From: Dehalococcoidia bacterium
Lineage (GTDB): Bacteria > Chloroflexota > Dehalococcoidia > Lucifugimonadales > UBA3495
Reading direction: 5' to 3'
Assembly: GCA_022827095.1 (NCBI GenBank)
Contig: JAJDTP010000025.1
Location: 1-64,000 of the forward strand
Length of the DNA stretch: 64,000 nucleotides
In this document: positions 1-8,466 of the stretch, piece after piece
How positions within the stretch are numbered: position 1 is the first letter of the stretch
How the letters are laid out: every line of letters starts with the position of its first letter
The notes under the pieces: generated by a model
The model's input: only the letters and a program-made list of their open reading frames with translations
The model's database searches: none
What the model was told of the DNA's origin: nothing
Translations under genes and position numbers: made by a program

Positions 1-692
1 GAGCCAGATGAGAGCGCCAGCGAAGTGGAGGAAGGCCAAGTATCTGGCGTCCAGTTTCTCAAACCGGGAGAAGATCCGGCGAAACTGCTTCATCTTGTTG
101 ATGAAACACTCCACCAGATGCCGTTCCCGGTATAAATGGGCATCATATTCGTGCGGCGCCTTCCGGTTGGAACGGGGCGGGATTACCGGGGTCATCCCCC
201 GCTCCAGAATGGACTGGCGGAACGGTTGAGCGTCATACCCTTGGTCCGCGATCACGTACGCGCTCTGATAACCGGCGATTGGATCATGGGCCTGAGTAAT
301 GTCATGGTCTTGTCCTCCGGTCAGGATGAACCGCAAAGGGTTGCCCAGCGCGTCCACGCTCACGCGGACTTTGGCGCTGAAACCGCTGCGGCTCCGGCCC
401 AGGGCCTGAGCTCCCTGCCCCCCTTGCTTTGGGGCGCGCCAGCGGCGCAGCGGTGAGCCCGCACCACCGTGCTGTCAATGATGAGATGCTCCAGGTCTGG
501 GTCCCCAGCGAAGCGGTGATGCATTTGTTCCCAGATGCCCTGGTCAGCCCAGCGGGAAAACCGTTTGTACACGCTGTTCCAATTCCCATACTCGGCGGGC
601 AGCAGACGCCACTGGGCGCTGGAACGGGCGATCCACAGCACCGCCTCGATGACAGGCTTGTGAGTGCCTCTTTGTCGTGCTGGGTGGCCCAT
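1..692 (-). pseudogene. IS5-family transposase, frameshifted and running off the window edge
   Basis: DDE transposase of an IS5-family element read leftward. The first part (from about 692 to 360) carries the family core [11 protein letters not shown] and the first catalytic Asp in [11 protein letters not shown]. At a run of six G near 425-430 the reading must slip by -1 to continue through the second catalytic region (TGGQDHDI, then VIADQGYD) and the C-terminal RERHLVECFINKMKQFRR helix, which reaches base 1. The slip at a homopolymer could be programmed frameshifting, which several IS5 subgroups use, or decay. The first 40-60 residues of the family are absent: the reading runs directly into a coiled-coil gene at about 655-665. 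The call is certain as to family, not as to subgroup or activity. Confidence 0.8.
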
Positions 693-1077
693 ACGGTTGC
701 CTCGATGCCTAGCTGACGGCGCAGGAAGCGTTCGGCGTAATTGCAGACGTGGGACTCGTAGCCCTCTCCTGCCAAGCGGCTCACTGTGCCGCTGACGGTG
801 TCCACCCGGCCGGTGAGGGTGCTGACGTTCTTCGCGAGACGTCCACTCTCTCGGAGAGACCTCCGATGTTTTCCTTCAGTTCGGTCTCGTCGCTGACCAG
901 CCCGTCCACTGTCTCCTGCGGGCGGTTGACCTGTTCTTGGAGTTCGACAAACCGCGCCGGCAGCGTGAGCAGTTCTTACGCCAGGACGTGGGCGCGCATG
1001 GCTGCCTGAAGCTGAGGGTTCTGCTCCATCGCGGTGAGGATGTCCTCGAAGGTTGCTATGGGTGTGGGTGTGGTCAT
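660..1077 (-). pseudogene. Coiled-coil DUF3782-like protein, broken by stop, frameshift and IS5 insertion
   Basis: Starts at ATG 1077 and reads 33 codons to an in-frame TAA (976-978). It then continues in the same frame with LPARFVELQEQVNRPQE, and after a frameshift near 825-840 with [20 protein letters not shown] and [11 protein letters not shown], until IS5 sequence takes over near 660. The layout of a short N-terminal helix (EDILTAMEQNPQLQAAMRA), a coiled-coil section and a YE-containing C-terminal region resembles DUF3782-type proteins. The intact coiled-coil protein at 18340-19173 shares the LPARF/LPERF segment and overall plan. Three separate lesions make it a pseudogene. Family assignment is from pattern only. 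Confidence 0.6.
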
Positions 1078-1520
1078 GACGTTGCTCAGCGTCTCGCTTT
1101 CAATTTTAGATGGCGGAGGCGCGTTTAGCCACCAACTGGCTGCTGCTGATTATCGCGCATTGTCGCCCCGCCCAGAAGTCGTACGTCGAGGTCTCGGGCG
1201 TCTCGTGTGTCCCTTCCAGTCGTTCCGGACAGTCCGTGTCCGTTATGACGCAGAAACGGCACTCAGTGACGTTTGGGATAGTCCTCGGTTGCCTTCCCGC
1301 GGCACGTGCCGGATCATTGCGTTCTGGCTGTCGATCGACCCAATCGTCCATTCTTCGTCGCCTCTACGAGGCCACCGTAATCGTAATGATGCCCGCCAAT
1401 CTCGATGAGGCGCCATCCTCGGTATATCCCGGGACCGATTGGCAAGAAACTTTTTCAGATGATAGGAGCGGAACATCCCCGTATGTACGGGGGAGATTTC
1501 GCTATTGGGATTTAGAACCC
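1078..1520. other. Intergenic stretch, no convincing gene
   Basis: Open frames here have no recognisable motifs and poor protein composition. The only structured element is a CRISPR-repeat-like hairpin at 1470-1497. The stretch separates two unrelated IS5-family remnants and may itself be recombination debris. Confidence 0.5.
1470..1497 (+). repeat. Solitary type I-E CRISPR-repeat-like hairpin
   Basis: A 28-base segment with core ATCCCCGTATGTACGGGGGA, in which CCCCGTA pairs with TACGGGG. It closely resembles the two best repeats of the mini-array at 53082-53231 (ATCCCCGTACC..CGGGG). No clear partner lies 61 bases away on either side, so this is a single unit, either a relic repeat or an unrelated hairpin. 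Confidence 0.35.
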
Positions 1521-2321
1521 CTAACGGAAAGAGGTGAAGCGCCGGAAGCAGATGATTGAGCAGCCCAGGGACAGGAAGGCTTCATGGATGTCAGCGCGGC
1601 GCTCGTAGCGTACCCGCAGCCGGCGGAACTGGTGCAGCCAACCCAGGGTTCGCTCGGCCACCCAGCGGTGTACTCCCAACCCGCTGCCGTGACCTGCGCC
1701 CCGTCGGGCCAGGGCCGGCGCAATGTGGCGCGTCCGCAATTCCTGGCGATGCCGCCGCGAGTTATAGGCCCGGTCGGCGTACAGCCGCTGCGGCCAGCGA
1801 CGGGGTCGGCCCCGTTGACCGCGCACCGGCGGCACGGCGTCCACCAAGGGCAGCAGCTGGGTTACGTCGTGGCGATTGGCCCCGGTCAGGATGGCCGACA
1901 GCGGCGTTCCGTTGGCCTCGGTAAGCACATGATGCTTGCTCCCGGGCTTGCCCCGGTCCGTAGGATTGGGGCCGGTCTTTTTCCCTGCCGCCCACGGCCC
2001 GCACTGACGCGCTGTCCACGCAAGCCCGAGACGAGTCCAGACCTTCCGCTCCGTGCAACCTGGACAGCAGCGTTTCGTGGAGCTTTTGCCACACTCCCGC
2101 TTGCTGCCAGTCCCGCAACCGGCGCCAGCAGGTCATCCCAGAACCGCATCCCATTTCCTGGGGCAGCATTTCCCAGGGAATGCCGCTCTTCAATACGAAC
2201 AGAATGCCGGTCAGGGTTTTCCGGTCATCAAGGCGCTTACGGCCCGGATTGCGGAACCGTCGGGGATTGGAGGCGGCAGCAGTCCGCCACAGGCGGATAC
2301 GTCTCCCATAGTTCGTCGCTG
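1521..2321 (-). pseudogene. Second IS5-family transposase, two frameshifts
   Basis: Transposase of an IS5-family element distinct from the one at the left edge. The N-terminus is MVSDELWET at 2321; a frameshift near 2270 leads into RRFRNPGRKRLDDR, LTGILFVLKSGIPWEMLP and the first catalytic Asp (CVDSASVRAVG). A second shift (+1, at the AGGGAAAAAG run near 1985) leads to LTEANGTPLSAILTGANRHD, LYADRAYNS and WVAERTLGWLHQFRRLRVR, which carry the remaining catalytic residues. It ends at TAG 1521. The frame order and spacing match full-length family members of about 265 residues. Terminal inverted repeats could not be defined with confidence. It lies immediately upstream of hsdR and may have replaced its native promoter region. 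Confidence 0.85.
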
Positions 2322-2459
2322 ACCATCGGCGGGTCAGTAGCCGTCCTGACCCCATCGGTAATGGACTGGCGAGGGACGATTGGCTACGATGGAATTCATC
2401 TGATTTGGTGGCTTCCTTTTGCCGTTCACCTCCACCGCAATTCGGTCAACTGAACGGAT

Positions 2460-5267
2460 ATGACACCAGAACAGAAATCCCGCGTCCAAATTGACGCCCT
2501 GCTTGAGAAAGCCGGGTGGACGGTTCAGGATCCCGACGCCATGAACCTCTACGCGGGCCGCGGTGTAGCCGTGCGGGAGTTCGGTCTGAAACCCGGCCAC
2601 GGCGCCGCCGACTATCTGCTGTACGTCGACCAGAAGGCCGCCGGCGTGGTTGAAGCCAAGCCGTTGGGTCACACCCTCACTGGCGTGGAAACTCAATCTG
2701 GCAAGTATAGCGACGGCTTGCCGGACAACCTGGCCTCCCACCTCAAGCCGCTGCCCTTCCTCTACGAGACCACCGGCTCGGAAACGCGCTTCACCAACCT
2801 GCTCGACCCGGAACCGCGCAGCCGGAACGTTTTCGCCTTCCATACACCTGGAGTACTTGCGGATTGGATAGGGTCCGGTGCGGCGACGGGCCAAGCCGTG
2901 CCGGCCGGCATCGCTGAGCCCAGCGCCGCCTACGCAGCTGCGCCAAACCTGCGCCAGAAGCTCACCGAAATGCCGCCCCTGCACGCGGGGAACCTCTGGC
3001 CGGTGCAGCAGCGGGCCATCGTCAACCTGGAGGACTCGCTGGCGCAGGCGAAGCCTCGGGCGCTGATCCAGATGGCCACCGGCAGCGGCAAGACCTTCAC
3101 CGCCTGCAACCTGGTGTATCGCCTGATTAAGCACGCCGGCGCCAAACGCGTTCTGTTCCTGGTGGACCGCAACAACCTGGGGCGGCAGACCAAGACGGAG
3201 TTCGACGGGTTCCAACCGCCAAACGAGGTGCACAAGTTCAGCGATCTCTACGTCGTTCAGCACATGCAATCGGGAAGAATTGACCCGGTGAGCCGGGTGT
3301 GCATATCCACCATCCAGAGAGTGTATTCCATGCTGCGCGGCGAGGATCTGGACCCGGCGCAGGAGGAAATCTCGGGTTTCGACTACGGCCAGGTCAACCC
3401 CCAGCCGGGCACGGTGGAGTACAACCCCGCCATTCCCATCAGCGAGTTTGACTTCATCATCACCGACGAGTGCCACCGCTCCATCTATAACCTGTGGCGG
3501 CAGGTGCTGGAGTACTTCGATGCCTTCCTGATCGGCCTGACGGCGACCCCGTCGGCGCAGACTTTCGGGTTCTTCCAGCAGAACCTGGTCATGGAGTACA
3601 CCCACGAGGAGGCGGTGGCCGACGGCGTGAACGTGGACTCGGATATCTACCGCATCCGCACCCAGATCACCCAGGAGGGTTCCACCGTCGAGGCTGGGCA
3701 ATATGTCGACCGCAGGGATCGGCAGACCCGCAAGGTACATTGGGAACAACTGGACGAGGACCTGACGTTCACCGCCAATCAGTTGGATCGGGACGTGGTC
3801 GCCGTGGACCAGATCCGCACCGTCATCCGGACCTTCCGCGACCGGCTGTTCACCGAGATATTCCCCGGGCGCACCGAGGCACCCAAGACCATCATCTTCG
3901 CCAAGGACGACAGCCACGCCGACGACATCGTCCGCATCGTCCGGGAGGAGTTCGGCAAGGGCAACGACTTCTGCCGGAAGATCACCTACCGAACCACCGG
4001 TGTGCCGCCCGAACAGCTCATCGCCGCCTTCCGCAACAGCTACAACCCGCGCGTCGTGGTCACCGTGGACATGATTGCCACGGGGACGGACATCAAGCCC
4101 GTTGAGATCGTGTTCTTCATGCGCAACGTGCAGAGCCGCAACTTCTTCGAGCAGATGAAGGGCCGCGGCGTGCGCGTCATCTCTCCCACGGAGTTCAACG
4201 CGGTCACGCCGGACGCGGCGAACAAGGACCGCTTCGTCATCGTGGACGCCGTGGGCGTCACCGAGACGGAGATGTCCGACTCCTACTCGCTGGAACGGGA
4301 ACCCACGGTATCCTTCGGCAGGCTGCTGGACCTGATCGCCATGGGCAGCCGCGAGCCGGACCATCTCTCATCGCTGGCGAGCCGGCTGGCGCGGTTGTCC
4401 CACAAGATTTCGCCCGTGGAGCGTGAGCTCATCGAAACCGCGGCCAAAGGCGTGCCGCTGCAAACCCTCATCACCAACCTGGTTCGGGCCACCGACCCCG
4501 ATGCGGCCATCGAGGCGGCCAAGGATGCCACCGGCCTGGACGAGCCGCCGCCGGAGGCCATCGCCCATGCGGAGGCGCAACTGCGGGAAGCGGCTGCCGT
4601 GCCCTTCGCTTCTAACCCTGAACTTCGTCAACGACTGGAGGCCATCCACCAGTCCCACGAGCAGACCATCGACACTGTCAGCAAGGACGTGGTGTTGGAG
4701 GCCGGGTTCACCGCGGACGCCGCCCGCGACGATGCCCGGTCGTTCCGCCAATTCATCGAGGACAACCGGGACGAGATCACCGCGCTGCAGGTGCTGTACG
4801 AACGGCCCTACCGGCAGCGGTTGCGCTACGACGATATACGCGCGCTGGCCGACACGCTGCAGGCGCCGCCCCGGTCGTGGACGACGGAGCGGCTGTGGCA
4901 GGCGTACCAACGGCTGGACGAGGATCGGGTGCGCGGCTCTGGCCAGCGTCAGTTGGCGGACATCGTCGCGCTGGTGCGCTACGCCATCGGCGACGCCGAG
5001 GAACTGGCCCCCTTCGCCGACCACGTGAACCACAGTTTCGAAGGCTGGTTGGCCATGCAGGAAACCGCCGGCCGCCAGTTCTCCGCCGAGCAACGGCAAT
5101 GGCTGGAGGCCATCCGCGACCACATCGCCGGCAGCGTCAGCATCGAGCCGGGCGACTTTCAGTACGCGCCCTTCAACCAGTGGGGCGGCATCATGGGAGC
5201 CTATACCGTGTTCGGCGAGCAGTTGCAGCCCATCATCGACGAGCTAAACCTGGAGCTGGTGCGGTAG
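2460..5267 (+). CDS. hsdR: Type I restriction enzyme R subunit (nuclease and translocase)
   Basis: A 935-residue HsdR. It would cleave unmodified DNA after ATP-driven translocation, but only when assembled with HsdM and HsdS. The N-terminal PD-(D/E)XK nuclease shows Asp51 in AADYLLY and the E65-x-K67 pair in VVEAKP. The superfamily 2 helicase has Walker A in MATGSGKTFTACN (about residues 204-214), the DECH box at 336-339, TAT motif GLTATPS near 360, and a later helicase motif in KGRGVRVIS. The C-terminal part is a long helical region of the kind that docks on the methylase. The frame is intact and length is normal for the EcoKI-like branch. It is separated from hsdS by three toxin-antitoxin modules, and its hsdM partner is broken, so activity is doubtful. 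Confidence 0.95.
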   Translation: MTPEQKSRVQIDALLEKAGWTVQDPDAMNLYAGRGVAVREFGLKPGHGAADYLLYVDQKAAGVVEAKPLGHTLTGVETQSGKYSDGLPDNLASHLKPLPFLYETTGSETRFTNLLDPEPRSRNVFAFHTPGVLADWIGSGAATGQAVPAGIAEPSAAYAAAPNLRQKLTEMPPLHAGNLWPVQQRAIVNLEDSLAQAKPRALIQMATGSGKTFTACNLVYRLIKHAGAKRVLFLVDRNNLGRQTKTEFDGFQPPNEVHKFSDLYVVQHMQSGRIDPVSRVCISTIQRVYSMLRGEDLDPAQEEISGFDYGQVNPQPGTVEYNPAIPISEFDFIITDECHRSIYNLWRQVLEYFDAFLIGLTATPSAQTFGFFQQNLVMEYTHEEAVADGVNVDSDIYRIRTQITQEGSTVEAGQYVDRRDRQTRKVHWEQLDEDLTFTANQLDRDVVAVDQIRTVIRTFRDRLFTEIFPGRTEAPKTIIFAKDDSHADDIVRIVREEFGKGNDFCRKITYRTTGVPPEQLIAAFRNSYNPRVVVTVDMIATGTDIKPVEIVFFMRNVQSRNFFEQMKGRGVRVISPTEFNAVTPDAANKDRFVIVDAVGVTETEMSDSYSLEREPTVSFGRLLDLIAMGSREPDHLSSLASRLARLSHKISPVERELIETAAKGVPLQTLITNLVRATDPDAAIEAAKDATGLDEPPPEAIAHAEAQLREAAAVPFASNPELRQRLEAIHQSHEQTIDTVSKDVVLEAGFTADAARDDARSFRQFIEDNRDEITALQVLYERPYRQRLRYDDIRALADTLQAPPRSWTTERLWQAYQRLDEDRVRGSGQRQLADIVALVRYAIGDAEELAPFADHVNHSFEGWLAMQETAGRQFSAEQRQWLEAIRDHIAGSVSIEPGDFQYAPFNQWGGIMGAYTVFGEQLQPIIDELNLELVR

Positions 5268-5335
5268 GCGGACGGCCTTGACCCGCCACAGGGTCACCCG
5301 CAGAATGGTATGACGCTGATGCGGGAGACAGTCTG

Positions 5336-5605
5336 ATGGCAACCATTGGCAAGGAACAATTCACCGGTCGCGCCGCGCCCGAACTGCTGGCGACAATGAG
5401 GCAGGTTGCCCGCGCCGATGGAATGAGCTTTGACGACGCGCTGGAAGATGCAATGCGTGAACACATCGCCGCATGGGAATGTCGGCATCCTGATGTGCGG
5501 CCAGAGATCATGGCCCACTACCGGGACAGCTTGGAGCGCAATCGAAGGCTCTATGAACTCCTGGCGGAAGCGGAGCGCGAACGGTGTCCACCCTCGCGGA
5601 AATAA
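5336..5605 (+). CDS. Small antitoxin-like protein of unknown family
   Basis: 89 residues starting MATIGKEQFTGRAAPELLATM, charged and helical. The first half resembles a ribbon-helix-helix or short DNA-binding antitoxin in size and composition, but no known family is certain. A clear paralog lies at 16110-16334 (shared QFTG/QLTG, APELLA, ALEDAM/TLEDAM, SLER..RLYELLA). Both copies sit beside toxin-antitoxin genes, which supports an antitoxin-like role. It precedes hicA by 24 bases. The bases around 5587-5620 also encode, in another frame, AEIKQAIPEL, matching the start of the antitoxin at 6543; this suggests a patchwork junction. Confidence 0.6.
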   Translation: MATIGKEQFTGRAAPELLATMRQVARADGMSFDDALEDAMREHIAAWECRHPDVRPEIMAHYRDSLERNRRLYELLAEAERERCPPSRK

Positions 5606-5629
5606 AGCAGGCCATTCCGGAACTGCCGT

Positions 5630-5836
5630 ATGCCGCCCAAGGTCAGGGAAGCAATCCGCATCGTTGAACGGGATGGCTGGTACCACGTAAGAACCAACGG
5701 CAGTCACCGCCACTTTCATCACCCCGAAAAGCCGGGAACGGTTACCATTGCGGGGCATCTTGGGTCCGACGTTCCACCGGGCACTTGGGCCAGCATTCTG
5801 CGTCAAGCGGGGCTGGCGGGAGGTCAAAACAGATGA
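5630..5836 (+). CDS. hicA: HicA-type mRNA interferase toxin, copy 1
   Basis: 68-residue double-stranded-RNA-binding-fold toxin. It has the family core GWYHVRTNGSHRHFHHP, whose central His in GSHRHF corresponds to the catalytic His of HicA proteins, and the GTVTIAGH strand. It overlaps hicB by four bases (ATGA at 5833-5836), the usual coupled toxin-first order of hicAB. The first half is almost identical at DNA level to the second hicA copy at 6101-6307, so this is a recent local duplication with divergence concentrated in the C-terminal third. It acts by cleaving mRNA in the cytoplasm unless bound by its HicB partner (family knowledge). Confidence 0.9.
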   Translation: MPPKVREAIRIVERDGWYHVRTNGSHRHFHHPEKPGTVTIAGHLGSDVPPGTWASILRQAGLAGGQNR

Positions 5837-6057
5837 AGTACCTGGCGATAATTGAGCAAGGGCCTACCAGCTTCGGGGCTTATCTGCCTGACCTGCCCGG
5901 CTGCGTGGCCGTGGGGGATACTCGCGAGGAAGCGATAGCCCTGATCACCGACGCCGTGCAGCATCACCTCGATCTCATGGCTGAGCACGGCGAGGAAATC
6001 CCTGAGCCTGCCTCTGCCGCTATTGAGGTGGAAGTCCCGGCGCCGGCTGTGTCCTAA
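5833..6057 (+). CDS. hicB: HicB-type antitoxin, copy 1
   Basis: 74 residues starting MKYLAIIEQG, with the HicB partial RNase-H-like fold signature YLPDLPGCVAVGDTREEA and a helix ending EEIPEPAS. It starts inside the hicA stop codon. There is no separate C-terminal DNA-binding domain, so autoregulation would need another factor or the short tail. Its paralog at 6304-6528 shares the frame of conserved residues (LPDLPGC, MAEHGE, IPEP) but is clearly more diverged than the paired toxins. Confidence 0.9.
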   Translation: MKYLAIIEQGPTSFGAYLPDLPGCVAVGDTREEAIALITDAVQHHLDLMAEHGEEIPEPASAAIEVEVPAPAVS

Positions 6058-6100
6058 CCACCCACAGTCGGATCCGATCTAATGGAAATAGAACCGCATT

Positions 6101-6307
6101 ATGCCTCCCAGAGTGCGGGAAGCAATCCACATCGTTGAACGGGATGGCTGGTACCACGTAAGAACCAACGGCAGTCACCGCCACTTTCATCACCCCGAAA
6201 AGCCGGGAACGGTTACCATTTCCGGCAACCTCGGAAATGAACTGGATACACGGAGATGGTACAGTATTTTGCATCAAGCGGGGCTGGATAGGAGAGATTA
6301 CCGATGA
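6101..6307 (+). CDS. hicA: HicA-type mRNA interferase toxin, copy 2
   Basis: 68 residues. It matches copy 1 almost exactly through GWYHVRTNGSHRHFHHPEKP and then diverges (GNLGNELDTRRWYSILHQAG). The catalytic-type His is kept. It overlaps its hicB by four bases (ATGA at 6304-6307). Positions 5648-5750 and 6118-6220 are nearly the same DNA, pointing to tandem duplication of the hicAB unit. The divergent C-terminal parts could set specificity for the matching antitoxin. Confidence 0.9.
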   Translation: MPPRVREAIHIVERDGWYHVRTNGSHRHFHHPEKPGTVTISGNLGNELDTRRWYSILHQAGLDRRDYR

Positions 6308-6528
6308 AATACGTAGCGATAATCGCCAAGACCGGCAATGGCTATGCGGCGGACTTGCCGGATTTACCTGGTTGCATCGCCGCCGCCGATACCTTTGAGG
6401 AAACATGGCAGTTGATCCAGGAGGCGGCCAATTACCACGTCGAGATAATGGCTGAGCACGGCGAGACCATCCCCGAGCCGCTGAACGTGGCCGTGGAGGT
6501 GGAAATCCCGGTGCCGGCGCATCCCTGA
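6304..6528 (+). CDS. hicB: HicB-type antitoxin, copy 2
   Basis: 74 residues, MKYVAIIAKTGNGYAADLPD onward, with LPDLPGCIAAADTFEE and a terminal IPEPLNVAVEVEIP strand. It is the cognate partner of the hicA ending at 6307 by translational coupling. The gene is followed after 14 bases by the next toxin-antitoxin pair, so three modules run in one direction without room for independent long promoters. Confidence 0.9.
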   Translation: MKYVAIIAKTGNGYAADLPDLPGCIAAADTFEETWQLIQEAANYHVEIMAEHGETIPEPLNVAVEVEIPVPAHP

Positions 6529-6542
6529 TGAGGAGCATAACC

Positions 6543-6743
6543 ATGACCAGCGTTGCAGAAATAAAACAGGCCATCCTGGAACTGAACGAAGAAGAGTACG
6601 CCGAAATGGTGGACTGGTTCTATAGCCTGGAAGAAGCGGAGTGGGACCGACAGATCGAAGAGGATTCGGCCAGCGGAAAGCTGGATTTCTTGAAGGATGC
6701 GGCTGAAGAAGCGAAACGCAATGGTACGCTGGGCTACCTTTAG
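6543..6743 (+). CDS. Antitoxin of a RelE/ParE-type module
   Basis: 66 residues from MTSVAEIKQAILELNEEEYA, acidic and helical. The AEIKQAI.EL.EEE opening is common in small antitoxins paired with ParE/RelE-like toxins, where it binds DNA or the toxin groove. The stop codon TAG overlaps the GTG start of the following toxin by one base, which signals a coupled pair. Another start 15 bases upstream (6528) exists, but 6543 gives the standard N-terminus. A short copy of its N-terminal coding sequence appears out of context near 5587-5620. Confidence 0.8.
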   Translation: MTSVAEIKQAILELNEEEYAEMVDWFYSLEEAEWDRQIEEDSASGKLDFLKDAAEEAKRNGTLGYL

Positions 6744-7003
6744 TGCATCGGACTGCGCTGGAATTCTGGACTGCTTTCGCGGCTCTTCCCGAATCGGTGC
6801 AGAGGACCGCAAGACGAAATTTCGAGATGCTCAAAGAGGACCCTCGGTATCCGTCCCTCAGGTTCAAAAAAGTCGGCGATTTTTGGGCCGTTCGTGTCGG
6901 GCCTTCTTATCGTGCGCTGGCGCGGGAAAGCGGCGACGATTTTATCTGGGTTTGGATCGGACATCACGACGAGTATGAAAGGTGGATTGCAGGACGAGGG
7001 TAG
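6743..7003 (+). CDS. RelE/ParE-like toxin
   Basis: 86 residues from a GTG start fused to the antitoxin stop. The fold-typical sequence runs ALPESVQRTARRNFEML, YPSLRFKKVGDFWAVRVG, YRALA and ends IWVWIGHHDEYERWI. The GHH.EYER ending is characteristic of RelE-superfamily toxins that act on ribosome-bound mRNA. Its last 29 bases overlap the start of hsdS (ATG 6975), so the module is physically locked into the restriction operon and cannot be cleanly lost without damaging hsdS. Confidence 0.85.
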   Translation: MHRTALEFWTAFAALPESVQRTARRNFEMLKEDPRYPSLRFKKVGDFWAVRVGPSYRALARESGDDFIWVWIGHHDEYERWIAGRG

Positions 7004-8462
7004 CCGCGCCAAACGGTTTGGTCTGCCCGCAGGGTGGGAGGTCGCCGTGTTGGGCGATATTCTTCCCATAAAATACGGTAAGGGGCTTGCCAGCAAAAAC
7101 CGGGTCGAATCTGGATCGGTTCCAGTTTATGGGTCCAGCGGAATCGTCGGAATGCATGACGAGAGCCTAATACCAGGCCCGTCGTTGATAGTCGGGCGCA
7201 AGGGTACAGTTGGTGCGGTTCATTTTAGTAGTGGGCCATCATGGCCAATAGATACTACTTACTACGTCACATCCACACCAGACACCAACCTGCGCTTCTT
7301 TGATTACCTTCTGAGTTCACTCGATTTACGGAATTTGGACAGATCCACGGCTATACCCGGCTTAAGTCGGCCTGATTACGAAGGGATCCACGTTCCCATC
7401 CCTCCCTTCCCCGAGCAGCGGCGCATCGTTGCCGAAATCGAAAAGCAGTTCACGCGGCTGGACGCCTCGGTGGCGGCGCTGCGGCGGGCCCAGGCGAACC
7501 TGAAACGCTACCGGGCCAGCGTACTGCGGGCCGCCTGCTCCGGCGAACTGGCGCCCACGGAGGCAGAACTGGCCCGCGCCGAGGGCCGGGAATACGAGCC
7601 GGCCGACGTCCTGCTGGAGCGCATCCTGGCGCAGCGTCGGGCGCGCTGGGAGTCCCTGGAGAAACGGCGGGGCAAGTACAAGGAGCCGGCCGCGCCCGAT
7701 ACGTCCAACTTGCCGCCGCTGCCCGAGGGGTGGGTGTGGGTGACGGTCGACTCTCTGATCATTGAATCTCTTGCCAACGGCAGATCGGTCAAGACCGCAT
7801 CAGGAGGATTCCCGGTACTGCGGCTAACGGCATTACAGGACGGGCAAATCAACCAGAATGAGTTCAAGACTGGTGCATGGACCGCAGAAGAAGCGAAGCC
7901 ATTTCTAATACAGGAAGGCGACTTTTTTGTTTCACGCGGCAATGGGTCGATCAACTTGGTCGGATTAGGAGGCATCGTCGGGCCTGTGGAAATGCCAGTG
8001 GCATACCCAGATACGTTGATCCGGTTGCGATTACACCCCGAAGTCGTGCTCAATTTCTTCGGGCAAGTGTGGAACTCAGCGACGATCCGGCATCAGGTGG
8101 AATCGACGGCGAGGACCACCGCAGGAATTCATAAGGTCAATCAGCAAGATATATCGATGTGTGTTGTTCCCCTCCCTCCCCTCGCCGAGCAGCAGCGCAT
8201 CGTGGCCGAGGTGGAGCGGCGGCTGTCGGTCATCCAGCAGGCGGAGGCGGTGGTGGAGGCCAGCCTGCAACGGGCCGAGCGGCTGCGCCAGAGCATCCTC
8301 AAACGTGCCTTCGCCGGCGAACTGGCGCCGCAGGACCCCGACGACGAGCCGGCGTCCGTTCTGCTGGAACGCATCCGCGCCCAGCGCGAGGCGGAGCAGA
8401 CGGCGGCGTCCGCCGGCAAGAAACGGCCGGCACGGCGGCGGCGCACGAAAACATCCGCATAG
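6975..8462 (+). CDS. hsdS: Type I restriction-modification specificity subunit
   Basis: 495 residues from ATG 6975. Two target-recognition domains each begin with the family hallmark: LPAGWEVAVLGDI near the N-terminus and LPEGWVWVTVDSLI near residue 250. The central and C-terminal conserved helices (PFPEQRRIVAEIEKQFTRLD and LAEQQRIVAEVERRL) form the spacer that binds two HsdM. A basic tail (KKRPARRRRTKTS) closes the protein. A longer in-frame reading from 6894 exists but lies inside the toxin gene. The subunit looks intact, so the recognition sequence is still encoded even though the methylase is not. It is followed at once by an inverted-repeat element and hsdM. Confidence 0.93.
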   Translation: MKGGLQDEGSRAKRFGLPAGWEVAVLGDILPIKYGKGLASKNRVESGSVPVYGSSGIVGMHDESLIPGPSLIVGRKGTVGAVHFSSGPSWPIDTTYYVTSTPDTNLRFFDYLLSSLDLRNLDRSTAIPGLSRPDYEGIHVPIPPFPEQRRIVAEIEKQFTRLDASVAALRRAQANLKRYRASVLRAACSGELAPTEAELARAEGREYEPADVLLERILAQRRARWESLEKRRGKYKEPAAPDTSNLPPLPEGWVWVTVDSLIIESLANGRSVKTASGGFPVLRLTALQDGQINQNEFKTGAWTAEEAKPFLIQEGDFFVSRGNGSINLVGLGGIVGPVEMPVAYPDTLIRLRLHPEVVLNFFGQVWNSATIRHQVESTARTTAGIHKVNQQDISMCVVPLPPLAEQQRIVAEVERRLSVIQQAEAVVEASLQRAERLRQSILKRAFAGELAPQDPDDEPASVLLERIRAQREAEQTAASAGKKRPARRRRTKTSA

Positions 8463-8466
8463 CGAG

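Noticed and set aside
1413-1440. A further CRISPR-like unit before 1470
   Set aside because: ATCCTCGGTATATCCCGGGA resembles the hairpin, but the spacing is 60 not 61 and the stem is poor.
2334-4364. Long open frame (676 codons) on the minus strand
   Set aside because: It lies wholly antisense to the motif-rich hsdR gene, has no recognisable domain and has the Val/Gly/His/Arg-rich composition of a GC-driven shadow frame.
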